64,000 bases of DNA from Nocardiopsis mwathae (GCF_014201195.1 NZ_JACHDS010000001.1:744001-808000); one strand, 5' to 3'. Shown: positions 25,789-34,626, counted from the first letter of the stretch. Made by a program: numbers and translations. The notes: generated by a model not told the origin, from the letters alone.

Positions 25789-26573
25789 GACGCGAGCAGG
25801 TCGCCCGCGGGCCGGTCACGCCGCTGACCGCACCGGCCTACCCGCCGGTCCGGTCGCGCTTCACCGACCGCGAATACCTCAGCATCGTCTACCGGACCGA
25901 CCCGGAGGCGCTGCGGGCGGTGGTCCCCGAGCCGCTGGAGATCGACGAGCCGCTGGTGCGCTTCGAGGTCATGCGGATGGGCGACGCCACCGGTTACGGC
26001 CCCTACACCGAGGCGGGGCAGGCCATCCCCGTGCGGCTGGGCGACGAGCGCGGCGAGTACCTGCACGCCATGTACCTCGACAGCTTCGCGGCCACCGCCG
26101 CCGGACGGGAGGCGAGCGCCTACCCCAAGGCGATGGCCGAGCCCCGGCTCTTCACCGAGCAGGGGGCGCTGGTGGGCACGGTCCACCTGGGGTCGCTGCA
26201 GGTGGCGGTGGCCACCATGGGTTACAAGTGGGCCCAGCTCGACCACGGGGAGGCGGCGGCGCAGGTCGGCGTGCCGACCTACATGCTCAAGACCGTTCCC
26301 GGGCGCCCCGGCGGACCGCCGCGCGTCTGCGAGCTGGTGCGGACCCGCATCACCGACCTGGTGGTCAAGGAGGCCCACACCGGGCCGGCGCGGCTCCAGC
26401 TGTTCGAGCACGTCCTCGCGCCGATGGCCGACCTGCCCGTGCGCGAGGTCGTCACCGCCGGCCACATCCTGACCGACCTCTCGCTGGAGGCGGCCGTACC
26501 GGTCCACGACTACCTGGACCCCGCGGGAAGCGGCGTGGAGCCGAACCGCGAAGGAAGGAAGGGGAGGGCATGA
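25785..26573 (+). CDS. Acetoacetate-decarboxylase-family protein
   Basis: This 262-aa protein belongs to the ADC-like fold. It has YRTDPEALRAVVPEPLEID near the N-terminus and EASAYPKAMAEPRLF, which corresponds to the segment that carries the Schiff-base lysine in true acetoacetate decarboxylases. DLPVREVVTAGHILTDL lies near the end. It sits between the enoyl-CoA hydratase and the 3-hydroxyacyl-CoA dehydrogenase with 4-nt overlaps on both sides. That fits removal of a 3-oxo acid produced after hydrolysis, or a related enolate reaction. Whether acetoacetate itself is the substrate is open. Confidence 0.85.
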   Translation: MRREQVARGPVTPLTAPAYPPVRSRFTDREYLSIVYRTDPEALRAVVPEPLEIDEPLVRFEVMRMGDATGYGPYTEAGQAIPVRLGDERGEYLHAMYLDSFAATAAGREASAYPKAMAEPRLFTEQGALVGTVHLGSLQVAVATMGYKWAQLDHGEAAAQVGVPTYMLKTVPGRPGGPPRVCELVRTRITDLVVKEAHTGPARLQLFEHVLAPMADLPVREVVTAGHILTDLSLEAAVPVHDYLDPAGSGVEPNREGRKGRA

Positions 26574-27583
26574 CACCGACACAGCTCCCGGGCCGGCCAG
26601 GGGAACCACGCGGTCCCCGCGGCCCCGCGGACCCCACCGAATGGCGGACCGCCGCGGTCGTCGGGGCCGGAACGATCGGGCTCTCCTGGGCGGCCCTGTT
26701 CGCCGCGCACGGCCTGCGGGTCCGGCTCGCCGACCCGCGCCCCGACCTCGGCCGGGTCCTGAGCGAGGCGCTGCCGCGCCTGGCGGTCGGCCTCCCCGGC
26801 CTCAGCGCCGACGAGCTCGCCGCCGGGATCACGACCACCCGCGACACCGACGAGGCGGTGGACGGCGCCGACCTGGTCCAGGAGAACGGGCCGGAACGAG
26901 CCGACGTGAAGCGCGAGCTGTTCGCCCGGATCGCCGCGGCGGCCCCGGTCGGCGCCGTGCTGGCGACCTCCAGCTCCGGTATCCCGGCGACCGAGATCGC
27001 CCGCGACCTGGACGGTGACGCCGCGGCGCGCACCCTGGTCGCCCACCCGTTCAACCCGCCGCACGTCGTCGAGCTGGTCGAGATCGTCCCCGGAGAACGC
27101 ACCGCGGAACCCGTGGTGCGGGCGGCCTCCGCGTTCTACCACCGCCTCGGCCGCACCCCGGTGCGGCTGCGCAGGGAGGTCCCCGGGTTCGTCGCCAACC
27201 GGCTGCAGAGCGCCGTCATGCGCGAGTCCATCCAGCTGGTCCTGGACGGTGTCGTCAGCGTCGACGAGCTCGACACCGTCATGAAGACCTCGCTGGGCGC
27301 CCGCTACGCGACCATCGGCCCCTTCGAGTCCTTCCACCTCGGCGGCGGCGAGGGCGGTATCCGGCACATGCTCGACCACCTCGGCCCCGGCATGGAGCGC
27401 CGCTGGCAGGAGTCGGGAACCCCCGAACTCACGCCGTCCGCCGTCACCGAGCTGACCGCCCAGACCGAGCGGGCCTACGGCACCGGTCCGCGGGCGCAGC
27501 GTGACCGGGCCCCCGCACGCGACCGGCGCCACCTCGCGCTCATCGACGCGCTGCGCGCGGCCGCGGGACGCGATCGCCACTGA
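26570..27583 (+). CDS. 3-hydroxyacyl-CoA dehydrogenase family protein
   Basis: This 337-aa NAD-dependent dehydrogenase has a Rossmann motif VVGAGTIGLSWAALFAAHG after a proline/glycine-rich leader of about 25 residues. DADLVQENGPE-like and SSSGIPATEIA segments follow, then the catalytic AHPFNPPHVVELVEIVPGE and VPGFVANRLQSAVMRE. Single-domain members include 3-hydroxybutyryl-CoA, L-gulonate and carnitine dehydrogenases. The combination with a CaiB-type transferase leaves a carnitine- or hydroxy-acid-like substrate possible. The start ATG follows a long purine-rich ribosome site (GGAAGGAAGGGGAGG) and overlaps the ADC-like gene. Confidence 0.9.
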   Translation: MTPTQLPGRPGEPRGPRGPADPTEWRTAAVVGAGTIGLSWAALFAAHGLRVRLADPRPDLGRVLSEALPRLAVGLPGLSADELAAGITTTRDTDEAVDGADLVQENGPERADVKRELFARIAAAAPVGAVLATSSSGIPATEIARDLDGDAAARTLVAHPFNPPHVVELVEIVPGERTAEPVVRAASAFYHRLGRTPVRLRREVPGFVANRLQSAVMRESIQLVLDGVVSVDELDTVMKTSLGARYATIGPFESFHLGGGEGGIRHMLDHLGPGMERRWQESGTPELTPSAVTELTAQTERAYGTGPRAQRDRAPARDRRHLALIDALRAAAGRDRH

Positions 27584-27620
27584 GCCGTCCCGCGGAATCC
27601 CGGTCGCAGCCTCGGTCGCT

Positions 27621-27686
27621 CCGTTGATCTCGGGCGGACGGTTGGAATTCTCGACGGAATTCGAACCGTCCGCCCGAGATCAACGG
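27621..27686. repeat. Long intergenic palindrome, copy 1
   Basis: Two perfect 23-nt arms (27621-27643 and 27664-27686), each starting at its outer end CCGTTGATCTC, face each other across 20 nt that contain two GGAATTC repeats. It lies between the dehydrogenase stop and the acyl-CoA dehydrogenase start. Related palindromes with the same outer sequence occur at 55219-55280 and 61611-61676. A transcription terminator or attenuator is the simplest reading. Confidence 0.8.
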
Positions 27687-27745
27687 AAGAAGTCGGCCCC
27701 GGACCGCGGCGCTATCCATCTCTCTCGAACAGGAAGTCTTCCACC

Positions 27746-28930
27746 ATGTCCAAGAACCCCATCACCACACCCGACTTCTTCGGGTACGGCGACCTGCTTC
27801 CCGAGGACGAGCGCGCCGAGCTCGCCCGGATCCGGGAGTACCTGGAGACGGCGGCCAAGCCCCTGGCCGATGCCAACTGGGAGAAGGGCGAGTTCCCGCC
27901 GGAGGCCGTCGCCACCTTCGCCAAGCTGCGGCTGGCCGACTACTCCTACCCCGAGTACGGCGACGGGCGCACCCGCAGCCCGCTGTTCAGCGGCTTCCTC
28001 AGCCTGGAGCTGAACCGGGTGGACCCGTCCCTGGCCGTGTTCTCCGGTGTGCACACCGGGTTGGCCATGGGCAGCATCTACGGCGGCGGCGACCAGGAGC
28101 AGCGCGACCGCTGGCTGCCCGCGATGGCGGCGATGGACACCATCGGCGCGTTCGCCCTGACCGAGCCCGAGGGCGGCTCGGACGTCGCGGGCGGCATGCG
28201 CACCACGGCCCGCCGGGAGGGCGGGGAATGGGTGCTCAACGGCGCCAAGCGCTGGATCGGCAACGGCACCTTCGCCGACCACATCGTGGTCTGGGCGCGG
28301 GATGTGGCCGACGGCGTGGTCAAGGGGTTCGTGGTCGACAAGGGGACACCCGGGTTCACCGCCACCAAGATCGAGGGCAAGATCGCGCTGCGCATCGTGC
28401 AGAACGCCGACATCACCCTGGACGAGGTGCGGGTCCCCGAGGCGAACCGGCTGCAGAACGTCAACGGCTTCCGGGACACCGCCCGGGTCCTGGCCCGCAC
28501 GCGCGGCGGGGTGGCCTGGCAGGCGCTGGGTGTGGCGGTCCGCGCCTACGAGCTGGCCCGCGAGTACGCGGTCACCCGCGAGCAGTTCGGCAAACCCATC
28601 GGGGGCTTCCAGATGATCCAGGACCTGCTGGTCAGGATGCTCGGCGAGGTCACCTCGATATTCGGCCTGGTGGTCCGGCTCAACCAGCTGGTGGCCGAGG
28701 ACCGCTGCCGGGCGGACCAGGCGGCGCTGGCCAAGGCGGTGGCGACGACGAAGATGCGCCAGGTGGTCGCCTGGGCCCGGGAGCTCTTCGGGGGTAACGG
28801 GATCGTCCTGGACTACGAGGTCGCCAAGTTCTTCGCCGACGCCGAGGCGATCTACTCCTTCGAGGGCTCACGCGAGATGAACACCCTCATCGTCGGCCGC
28901 GCCATCACCGGCCACAGCGCCTTCGCCTGA
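27746..28930 (+). CDS. Acyl-CoA dehydrogenase (glutaryl-CoA-dehydrogenase-like)
   Basis: This 394-aa flavoenzyme oxidises an acyl-CoA to the 2-enoyl-CoA. It has GAFALTEPEGGSDVAGGMRT and LNGAKRWIGNGTFADHIVVW for FAD and substrate binding, YAVTREQFGKPIGGFQMIQD, ELFGGNGIVLDYEVAK, and the catalytic base in YSFEGSREMNTLIVGR. The arrangement is closest to glutaryl-CoA dehydrogenase and short-chain members. The gene is separated from the operon upstream by a 23-bp stem palindrome, so it may be regulated apart from it, and it ends at a strong terminator. Together with the genes before it, it completes a beta-oxidation-like set without a thiolase. Confidence 0.92.
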   Translation: MSKNPITTPDFFGYGDLLPEDERAELARIREYLETAAKPLADANWEKGEFPPEAVATFAKLRLADYSYPEYGDGRTRSPLFSGFLSLELNRVDPSLAVFSGVHTGLAMGSIYGGGDQEQRDRWLPAMAAMDTIGAFALTEPEGGSDVAGGMRTTARREGGEWVLNGAKRWIGNGTFADHIVVWARDVADGVVKGFVVDKGTPGFTATKIEGKIALRIVQNADITLDEVRVPEANRLQNVNGFRDTARVLARTRGGVAWQALGVAVRAYELAREYAVTREQFGKPIGGFQMIQDLLVRMLGEVTSIFGLVVRLNQLVAEDRCRADQAALAKAVATTKMRQVVAWARELFGGNGIVLDYEVAKFFADAEAIYSFEGSREMNTLIVGRAITGHSAFA

Positions 28931-28978
28931 TCGGCGCCGGGCGCCCGGGGACGCCGCCGGAAAGGCGGTCGACGCGCC

Positions 28979-29012
28979 GAGGGGCGCCCTGCCGTACGGC
29001 AGGGCGCCCCTC
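28979..29012. terminator. Bidirectional terminator between convergent genes
   Basis: A perfect 15-bp stem (GAGGGGCGCCCTGCC and its complement) closes on the loop GTAC, giving a 34-nt palindrome. It lies between the acyl-CoA dehydrogenase and the convergent secreted-protein gene and would serve both. Confidence 0.8.
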
Positions 29013-29035
29013 TACTCGTTACCGGGACGCTCCCG

Positions 29036-29557
29036 TCAGCCCCGGAACCAGTTGGTTCGGTAGGAGTCGTGGCAGCCGCCGCTCGGGTCGTTCACCACGC
29101 ACGCGCGGTACTGGAGGCCGGACCGGCGCTCCTTGCCCCGGGTGAAGTTGACGTGGCCGTTCCGGGACTGCCACTGAGTGGTTCTGCTGCTGTTGCGGAC
29201 CTCCAGGCGGATGTACTGGTTGGCGTTGCTGTAGTCGGTGACGCGGGCCCAGATGACGCGCTGCCCCGAGACCATGCCCTGGCGGACCTCGATCCTGCCC
29301 CGGTCGGTGTTCCGGGCGGTCAGGGTCCGCGGGCTCGAAGCGTTGCTGACGTTGTACCACGTGGGCGGGATCGCGGTTGCCCTGGTCGCGGTGAGTGCGG
29401 CGCCCTGGGCGTTGTCAGCGGACGCGGCGTAGGTGATGCGCGCGTCGGCGGGGAGGGCTTCCTCCGCCGTGGCGGTCCCGGCCAGCAGGCTGGCGCCCAT
29501 GAGGCCGCCGACCGCGACGGTCAGGATACGAGTAGCGAAGCTTGCGGTCTTGCGCAA
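29036..29557 (-). CDS. Small secreted protein of unknown function
   Basis: This 173-aa protein has a clear Sec signal peptide: basic start RKTASFATR, hydrophobic LTVAVGGLMGASLLAG, and a probable cleavage after ATA near residue 31. The start codon is TTG, supported by GAGGAG six nt upstream. The mature part is polar with many Asn/Arg/Thr and two cysteines near the C-terminus (RACVV and GGCHD) that could form one disulfide. No enzymatic motif or known family is recognised. A small extracellular protein or inhibitor-like role is conceivable but unsupported. Confidence 0.75.
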   Translation of the reverse strand: MRKTASFATRILTVAVGGLMGASLLAGTATAEEALPADARITYAASADNAQGAALTATRATAIPPTWYNVSNASSPRTLTARNTDRGRIEVRQGMVSGQRVIWARVTDYSNANQYIRLEVRNSSRTTQWQSRNGHVNFTRGKERRSGLQYRACVVNDPSGGCHDSYRTNWFRG

Positions 29558-30087
29558 CGGTGTCTCCTCGGTTCGATGCCCCGGATCATCCGGAACGTCG
29601 TGAAGAATCCATTACCTGTGCTTTGCCGGGCAATGACTTTCGACCGAGATTGAAATCCTTCCCGGGAACGCATCCGGTTCTGGGCACGACCACGCAGGTG
29701 GGCGGCGCCGAATTCGCCGTGAGTAAGCACCCTGTTCCTGCGGCGATCGGAATGCCGCTGCCGGGAATGTGGTAATGAACGCCTCTGCGTGTGTGACGGG
29801 CGCAGTGAGATGCCCCCCCGGGGCCGTGCCCGGCGCCTTATCCGGAAGTGTCCTTTCACCTGCGCGGAAACCCAACCTCGCCCAGCTGTTCGGAATTTTC
29901 CGCCGACCGCGGGGAGGATGCGTCCGAGTGGCGCGACTGCGGGCGCGGAAGCCCGGGCCGCATCCGGTACTCGGATGTCGGCCCGGGGTGCGGCGGAACG
30001 CGGGTGCGTGCTCCGCAGGGTGGCCGCCCCGCGATCGCCCGGCCGACTCAGTGCGGTGCGCTACCGCCTGGAGCCGCCCGCGGCGGA
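29558..30087. other. 530-nt intergenic region without recognised gene
   Basis: The stretch contains the upstream region of the secreted-protein gene and then the downstream side of the first beta-lactamase gene. Possible reading frames here lack ribosome sites and family similarity. No clear palindrome or promoter was found. Confidence 0.5.
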
Positions 30088-31005
30088 CTAGCTCAGCGCC
30101 TTGACGGCGACCCTGGTCGCCTCGGCGATCAGGGCGTCGTCGCGTTCGGCGTTCTTCTTGTCGCGGCTGGACATGATGGCGAAGACGATCGGGTCGCCGT
30201 CGGGGCGCCAGGCGACGGCGATGGTGTTGCGGGTGCCGTAGCCGCCCGTTCCGGTGCGGTCGCCGATGGTCCAGTCGTCGGGGACCCCGGCGCGGATCGT
30301 GGTGTCGCCGGTCGTGTTGCCCCTGAGCATGTCGTTGAGGATCTCACTCTTCTCCTCGGGCAGGGCGTCGCCCAGGGTGAACTTGCGCAGGGTGTCGGCC
30401 ATCGCCTCGGGTGTGCTGGTGTCGCGGATGTCGCCGGGCTCGGCCTCGCTCAGGTCGGGTTCGATGCGCTCCATCCGGATGGTGTCGTCGCCGATCTCCC
30501 TCAGGGCGTCCTCCAGGCCGCTGGGGCCGCCGAGCCCGCGGAAGAGGAGGTTGGCGGCGGTGTTGTCGCTGTACTGGACCGCGGCCTCGGAGATCTCGCG
30601 CCACGTCATGCCGGTGTCGAGGTGTTTCTCGGTGATGGGCGTGTAGCCGATCAGGTCGTCCTCGGTGTAGGTGACGACCTCCTCCAGGTCCTCGATGGAC
30701 TTCTGCCGGAGCAGCGCCCCCACCGAGAAGGCCTTGTGGGTGGAGCAGTAGGCGAAGCGCTCGTCGGCCCGGTAGGCGACGGCTTGGTCGGTGCCCGTGT
30801 CGATGGCGTAGACGCCGAGGCGGGCGTCGAATTCGTTCTCCAGCCGCTGGAACTCCTGCTCGGAGGCGGAGTCCGCCGCGGCCCGGTTCGCGGTGGTGGA
30901 TGCGGGTGTGGCGGTGGTGTCGGCGGTCGCGCAGCCGGTGAGCGGCGTGAACGCGAGCGCGGCCACCGCCGCGATCGAAGCACGTCGGGTGAGGTGGAAC
31001 CGCAT
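30088..31005 (-). CDS. Class A beta-lactamase lipoprotein, copy 1
   Basis: This 305-aa serine beta-lactamase has a signal sequence ending in a lipobox (PLTGC), so it is probably anchored outside the membrane. Active-site motifs are CSTHK (Ser70-x-x-Lys73), SDN and a DRTGTG element with Arg where most class A enzymes have Lys234. The omega loop reads IEPDLS, keeping Glu166 but with Ser at the position of Asn170. It is a close tandem copy of the gene at 31171-32088, sharing signal, motifs and the leader sequence just upstream of the ATG. The N170 change may weaken deacylation. Confidence 0.92.
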   Translation of the reverse strand: MRFHLTRRASIAAVAALAFTPLTGCATADTTATPASTTANRAAADSASEQEFQRLENEFDARLGVYAIDTGTDQAVAYRADERFAYCSTHKAFSVGALLRQKSIEDLEEVVTYTEDDLIGYTPITEKHLDTGMTWREISEAAVQYSDNTAANLLFRGLGGPSGLEDALREIGDDTIRMERIEPDLSEAEPGDIRDTSTPEAMADTLRKFTLGDALPEEKSEILNDMLRGNTTGDTTIRAGVPDDWTIGDRTGTGGYGTRNTIAVAWRPDGDPIVFAIMSSRDKKNAERDDALIAEATRVAVKALS

Positions 31006-31170
31006 TTTCGGCGCTCCTGTCCGTGGATATCGCGGGTGTCCTGCTGCTCTGCTGTCGTGCTGACCTGTCGCCCTGCGTTCGGGGCCGCGGCACGGCCGAA
31101 GCCGGACCGTGGCCGGGCCGCCCTTCTCGCGGCGGCCCGGCGCATCGGTGTCCGCCGATGCGGTCGGCGT

Positions 31171-32088
31171 CTACGTCAGGGCGTCGACGGCGACCTTGGT
31201 GGCCTCGGCGACGAGCGCGTCCTCGTACTCGGCGTCCTTGTCGTCGCGGCTGGTCATGATCGCGAAGACGATCGGGTCGCCGTCCGGGCGCCACGCCACC
31301 GCGATGGCGTTGCGCGTCCCGTATGCCCCGGCGCCGGTCCGGTCGCCGATGGTCCAGTCGTCGGGGACTCCGGCGCGGATCAGGTTGTCCCCGGTGGTGT
31401 TGCCCTTGAGCATGTCGTTGAGGATGTCGCGCTTGTCCTCCGGCAGTACGTCACCCAGCGTGTACTTGCTCAGGGTCGTGGCCAGGGCCTCCGGCGTGCT
31501 GGTGTCGCGGATGTCGCCGGGCGTGGCCTCGTTCAGCTCGGTCTCCAGGCGGTCCACGTGCGTGGTCTCGTCGCCGATCTCCTTCAGCGCGTCGCCCAGC
31601 CCGCTCGGCCCGCCCAGCTCGTGGAAGAGGAGGTTGGCGGCGGTGTTGTCGCTGTAGCTGACCGCGGCTGCGGCGATGTCGCGCAGCGGCATCCCGGTGT
31701 CGACGTGCTTCTCGGTGATGGGCGAGTAGGTGACCAAATCGTCCTCGGTGTAGGTGACGATCTCGTCGAGCTCGTCCAGGGGCGTCTGCCGCAGGACCTC
31801 GGCGGCGGAGAACGCCTTGTGGGTGGAGCAGTAGGCGAAGCGCTCGTCGGCGCGGTACTCGACGACCTCGTCGGTGCCCGTGTCGATCGCGTAGACGCCG
31901 AGGCGGGCGTCGTACTCGCTTTCGAGCTGCTGGAGCTCCTGCTCGAAGGCGGAGTCCGCCGCGGCCCGGTTCGCGGTGGTGGACGTGGGATCGGCGGTGG
32001 TGTCGGCGGTCGCGCAGCCGATGAGCGGCGTGAACGCGAGCGCGGCCGCCGCCGCCAGTGAGGCACGTCGGGTCAGTTGGAACCGCAT
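31171..32088 (-). CDS. Class A beta-lactamase lipoprotein, copy 2
   Basis: This 305-aa protein starts at the ATG at 32088, behind AGGAG. It has a lipobox signal (FTPLIGC), CSTHK, SDN, an intact omega loop LETELN (Glu166 and Asn170 both present) and DRTGAG (Arg234, as in carbenicillinase-type enzymes). It is the promoter-proximal member of a tandem pair; the two proteins have identical length and differ by scattered substitutions, so the duplication is not recent. It is divergent from a LysR-type gene, the arrangement of AmpR-type regulation. Confidence 0.94.
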   Translation of the reverse strand: MRFQLTRRASLAAAAALAFTPLIGCATADTTADPTSTTANRAAADSAFEQELQQLESEYDARLGVYAIDTGTDEVVEYRADERFAYCSTHKAFSAAEVLRQTPLDELDEIVTYTEDDLVTYSPITEKHVDTGMPLRDIAAAAVSYSDNTAANLLFHELGGPSGLGDALKEIGDETTHVDRLETELNEATPGDIRDTSTPEALATTLSKYTLGDVLPEDKRDILNDMLKGNTTGDNLIRAGVPDDWTIGDRTGAGAYGTRNAIAVAWRPDGDPIVFAIMTSRDDKDAEYEDALVAEATKVAVDALT

Positions 32089-32303
32089 TTTCGGCGCTCC
32101 TGTCCTCGTGAATATCGCGAGTTTCGCGTGTGTCGTGCGCGCCGGCGCCACCCAGAGGGGCCGAGCCGTGCCCGGACCGACGATCCCCCACGTCGGCCCG
32201 GGCGGCAGGCCGCACGACCACGGGCGCACCCCCGTCGGGCGGCCTTGCCCAGCAGTCTCCGGGCAGTTCGTGATGCTGTCGAAGACAAAAACGACCGGTT
32301 TCA

Positions 32304-32316
32304 TGCTGAATGCGCA
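32304..32316. promoter_or_regulatory. Candidate LysR (T-N11-A) binding site
   Basis: ATGCTGAATGCGCAT (32303-32317) is an imperfect palindrome with a T-N11-A core, 14 nt before the chosen start of the LysR gene and about 215 nt upstream of the beta-lactamase start. Its position supports ATG 32330 over the in-frame ATG 32303 that lies inside it. No other element was found in the 241-nt gap. Confidence 0.4.
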
Positions 32317-32329
32317 TAACCTGTGGCCC

Positions 32330-33226
32330 ATGGACCTCGTCGGCGCCTGCCGGGCCTTCGTGAACGTGAGCGAGAGGGGCAGCTTCACCCTCGGCGCCTC
32401 GGCCGCGCGCATCCCGCAACCGGTCGCGAGCCGCCGCATCGCGGCCCTGGAGAAGCACCTGGGCGGGCGGCTGTTCGACCGGTCGACGCGCAGGGCGACG
32501 CTCACGCCCTTCGGCCGCGAGATGCTGCCTTCGGCCCAGCGGCTCGTGCAGCTCGCCGACGCGATGGAGCACGACGCGGAGCGCGCCAAGCTCACCCCGC
32601 TGCGCTTCGCCGTCCCGGACATCTGCTCGGCTCGGGACCTCGCCCACCTCGACATCCAAGCCCGTGAGCTGGGCATCTACCTCGACTTTCACCCCGCGCC
32701 GCCCGCCGGGCGGGCCGAGCTGCTGCGCTCCCAGCAGGTGCGGATGGCGCTGGCGGAGGTGCCGCAGGGCGAGGGCCGGTGGTCGGTGCCGCTCGGCCTG
32801 GCCAGTGCCGCCGAACCGAGCGCCGGGGCCGTCTTCGTCGAGACGCTCCGCGTCGTCCGGACCGAGCGGGGGACGCGCCGGCGCCGCATCTGGATCCAGC
32901 CCGAGGACGACGTCCCGCAGATCCGCGACCGCATCATGCGCGTGCGCGACGCCGTCGGCCTCCAGCCCGCGCAGGTCGCCGTCACGTCGTCGCTGACCCG
33001 CGCCGCCGCGGAGTGCCTCGGCTCGGCCGACTTCGTCCTGGCCTCCACCCACCAGGCCGAGGAGCTGGGCCTGTACTGGCGCCCGATCGGCGAGGTGTGC
33101 CTGAGCCGCAGCTACGACGTCGTCGGCGGCGACGGCTCGGAGGCGGCCGACCGGATCCGGAACGACCTGTGGCACGGCGTCGCCGAATGCCTGGGTGCCC
33201 CCGCGCGCAGGGAGGCAGCGGCGTGA
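32330..33226 (+). CDS. LysR-family regulator divergent from beta-lactamases
   Basis: This 298-aa protein has the winged-helix segment MDLVGACRAFVNVSERGSFT, LGASAARIPQPVASRRIAAL and LFDRSTRRATLTPFGREML, then an inducer-binding domain. It is divergently arranged with two beta-lactamase genes, as ampR is with ampC, so control of their expression by cell-wall fragments or the antibiotic is a reasonable inference. The domain after residue 90 is only weakly typical. Its stop overlaps the start of the next hydrolase gene (GTGA), so regulator and hydrolase are co-translated. Confidence 0.88.
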   Translation: MDLVGACRAFVNVSERGSFTLGASAARIPQPVASRRIAALEKHLGGRLFDRSTRRATLTPFGREMLPSAQRLVQLADAMEHDAERAKLTPLRFAVPDICSARDLAHLDIQARELGIYLDFHPAPPAGRAELLRSQQVRMALAEVPQGEGRWSVPLGLASAAEPSAGAVFVETLRVVRTERGTRRRRIWIQPEDDVPQIRDRIMRVRDAVGLQPAQVAVTSSLTRAAAECLGSADFVLASTHQAEELGLYWRPIGEVCLSRSYDVVGGDGSEAADRIRNDLWHGVAECLGAPARREAAA

Positions 33227-34128
33227 GCGTCGAAGCCTTCCTCCGCGAACTGCGCGCCGAGCTGGACGACGCGGGCCTGCGCGGCTCGTTCCTGGTGCGC
33301 GACCTGCACTCCGGCACCGAGCTGGGGATCGAGCCGGACCTGGCCTTCCCCACCGCGTCGCTGGTGAAGGTCCCGCTCGCCATCGCGACGATCGACCGGA
33401 TCCGCCGAGGTGAGCTCGACGGCGCGGAGCGGCTCGTGGTGCAGCCGGGACGCAGCACCGTCCGTGGGCCGGTGGGGCTCAGCAAGTTCCGGCACCCGGC
33501 CGAGATCGCGATCGACGACCTGCTCTACCTCAGCACGTCGATGAGCGACAACACGGCGGCGGACATGCTGTTCGAGCTCACCCCGCCCGCCGAGGTCGCG
33601 GCGGCGCTGCGGTCGTTCGGGCTCAACGGGATCACCGTCCGCCACACCATGCGCGACCTGGTCGAGACCCCGGCCGAACGCTTCGACCCGGCCGACGTCC
33701 ACCTCGCCCACTCCCTGGCCATCGGCGCGGGCACGGCCGGGCGCGGGCACAGCGTCGCCCAGCTCGACGTGACGCGCGCGAACTCGGGCTCGGCCCGGTC
33801 GTTCGTCGACCTGCTGCAGGCGCTGTGGGCCCCGTCCGCTATCCCCGCCGAGGTCGCCGAGCGGGTACGCGCGCTCATGGGGGAGAACGTGCTGCGCCAC
33901 CGCCTGGCGCCCGACTTCACCTCCGACGCCTCGAAGTGGTCCTCCAAGACCGGCACCCTGCTCAACCTCCGCCACGAGGCCGGCGTCGTCGAACACGCCG
34001 ACGGCCAGACCTTCGGTATCGCGGTCCTCACCGAATCCCGCGTCCCCGCCATCAGCCAACCGGGCGCAGAAGCCCTGATGGCCCAGGTCGCCCGCCGATT
34101 GAGGGACCACCTGCGGTCACCTTGCTGA
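33223..34128 (+). CDS. Beta-lactamase-like serine hydrolase without signal peptide
   Basis: This 301-aa protein has the class A / penicillin-binding fold signature: SLVKV (Ser-x-x-Lys), SMSDNTAADML (SDN) and WSSKTGTL (KTG). No export signal is present: the N-terminus is SVEAFLRELRAELDDAGLRG. The omega-loop region (DLVETPAERFDP) does not show a clear Glu166-x-x-x-Asn. It could be a cytoplasmic beta-lactamase-like enzyme, a peptidase, or a binding protein. Coupled translation with the LysR gene suggests a role in sensing or the same response. Confidence 0.8.
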   Translation: MSVEAFLRELRAELDDAGLRGSFLVRDLHSGTELGIEPDLAFPTASLVKVPLAIATIDRIRRGELDGAERLVVQPGRSTVRGPVGLSKFRHPAEIAIDDLLYLSTSMSDNTAADMLFELTPPAEVAAALRSFGLNGITVRHTMRDLVETPAERFDPADVHLAHSLAIGAGTAGRGHSVAQLDVTRANSGSARSFVDLLQALWAPSAIPAEVAERVRALMGENVLRHRLAPDFTSDASKWSSKTGTLLNLRHEAGVVEHADGQTFGIAVLTESRVPAISQPGAEALMAQVARRLRDHLRSPC

Positions 34129-34242
34129 GGCAGAAAAACAATTCGATGTCACGACATTGTTCGAAGGATGTAGCCGATCACTGCCGCGGCGAAGCGGTAA
34201 CTGGACGTGCAAATCCGGTTCTCTATCTCTATCGGATTCTGG

Positions 34243-34626
34243 TCATCGTCCCTGAATATTTTCGCTCTCCCGGATTGCCATCGCTCTTGCGCCGAGCAGG
34301 ACTGTTGGGATGGCCGCGATGATAGCCAAGGCCTGTCGCTGGCCACGTCGTGCTTCGCAGATCGTGTTCAGTCTTGTCTCTGAAACACCCGAACCGTAGT
34401 CTTTGTCCCAGTCGCCAAAATCCAAGATAGGAGGACCGGCCACTAGGCTGGGGCTGCAAACAATCAATGGTTCATACCAGGTATTTCTATTGGAAACGCC
34501 CCATGATGGGGCGGCCAGCAGGATGACTACCACGAAGAATCCCAGCCACGCCCCAAACTTGAACCATTTATACTTTCCCTTCTTCTTTCGGGCGACGTCA
34601 TTCAAGGCAGAACTCCCATCATCCAC
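34243..34626 (-). CDS. Small two-helix membrane protein, function unknown
   Basis: This 127-aa protein has a charged start (ARKKKGKYKWFK) followed by two hydrophobic stretches, FGAWLGFFVVVILLAAP and LAIIAAIPTVLLGARAMAI, about 60 residues apart. The loop has two cysteines. The GTG start at 34626 lacks a strong ribosome site. It lies 98 nt downstream of the 877-aa gene in the same direction, with similarly low G+C, and is probably part of the same acquired unit. An immunity or secretion-accessory role is a guess from position only. Confidence 0.6.
   Translation of the reverse strand: MDDGSSALNDVARKKKGKYKWFKFGAWLGFFVVVILLAAPSWGVSNRNTWYEPLIVCSPSLVAGPPILDFGDWDKDYGSGVSETRLNTICEARRGQRQALAIIAAIPTVLLGARAMAIRESENIQGR

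Noticed and set aside
29848-32061. Plus-strand frame opposite the beta-lactamases
   Set aside because: Antisense shadow; the repeated pattern in it only reflects the tandem duplication.
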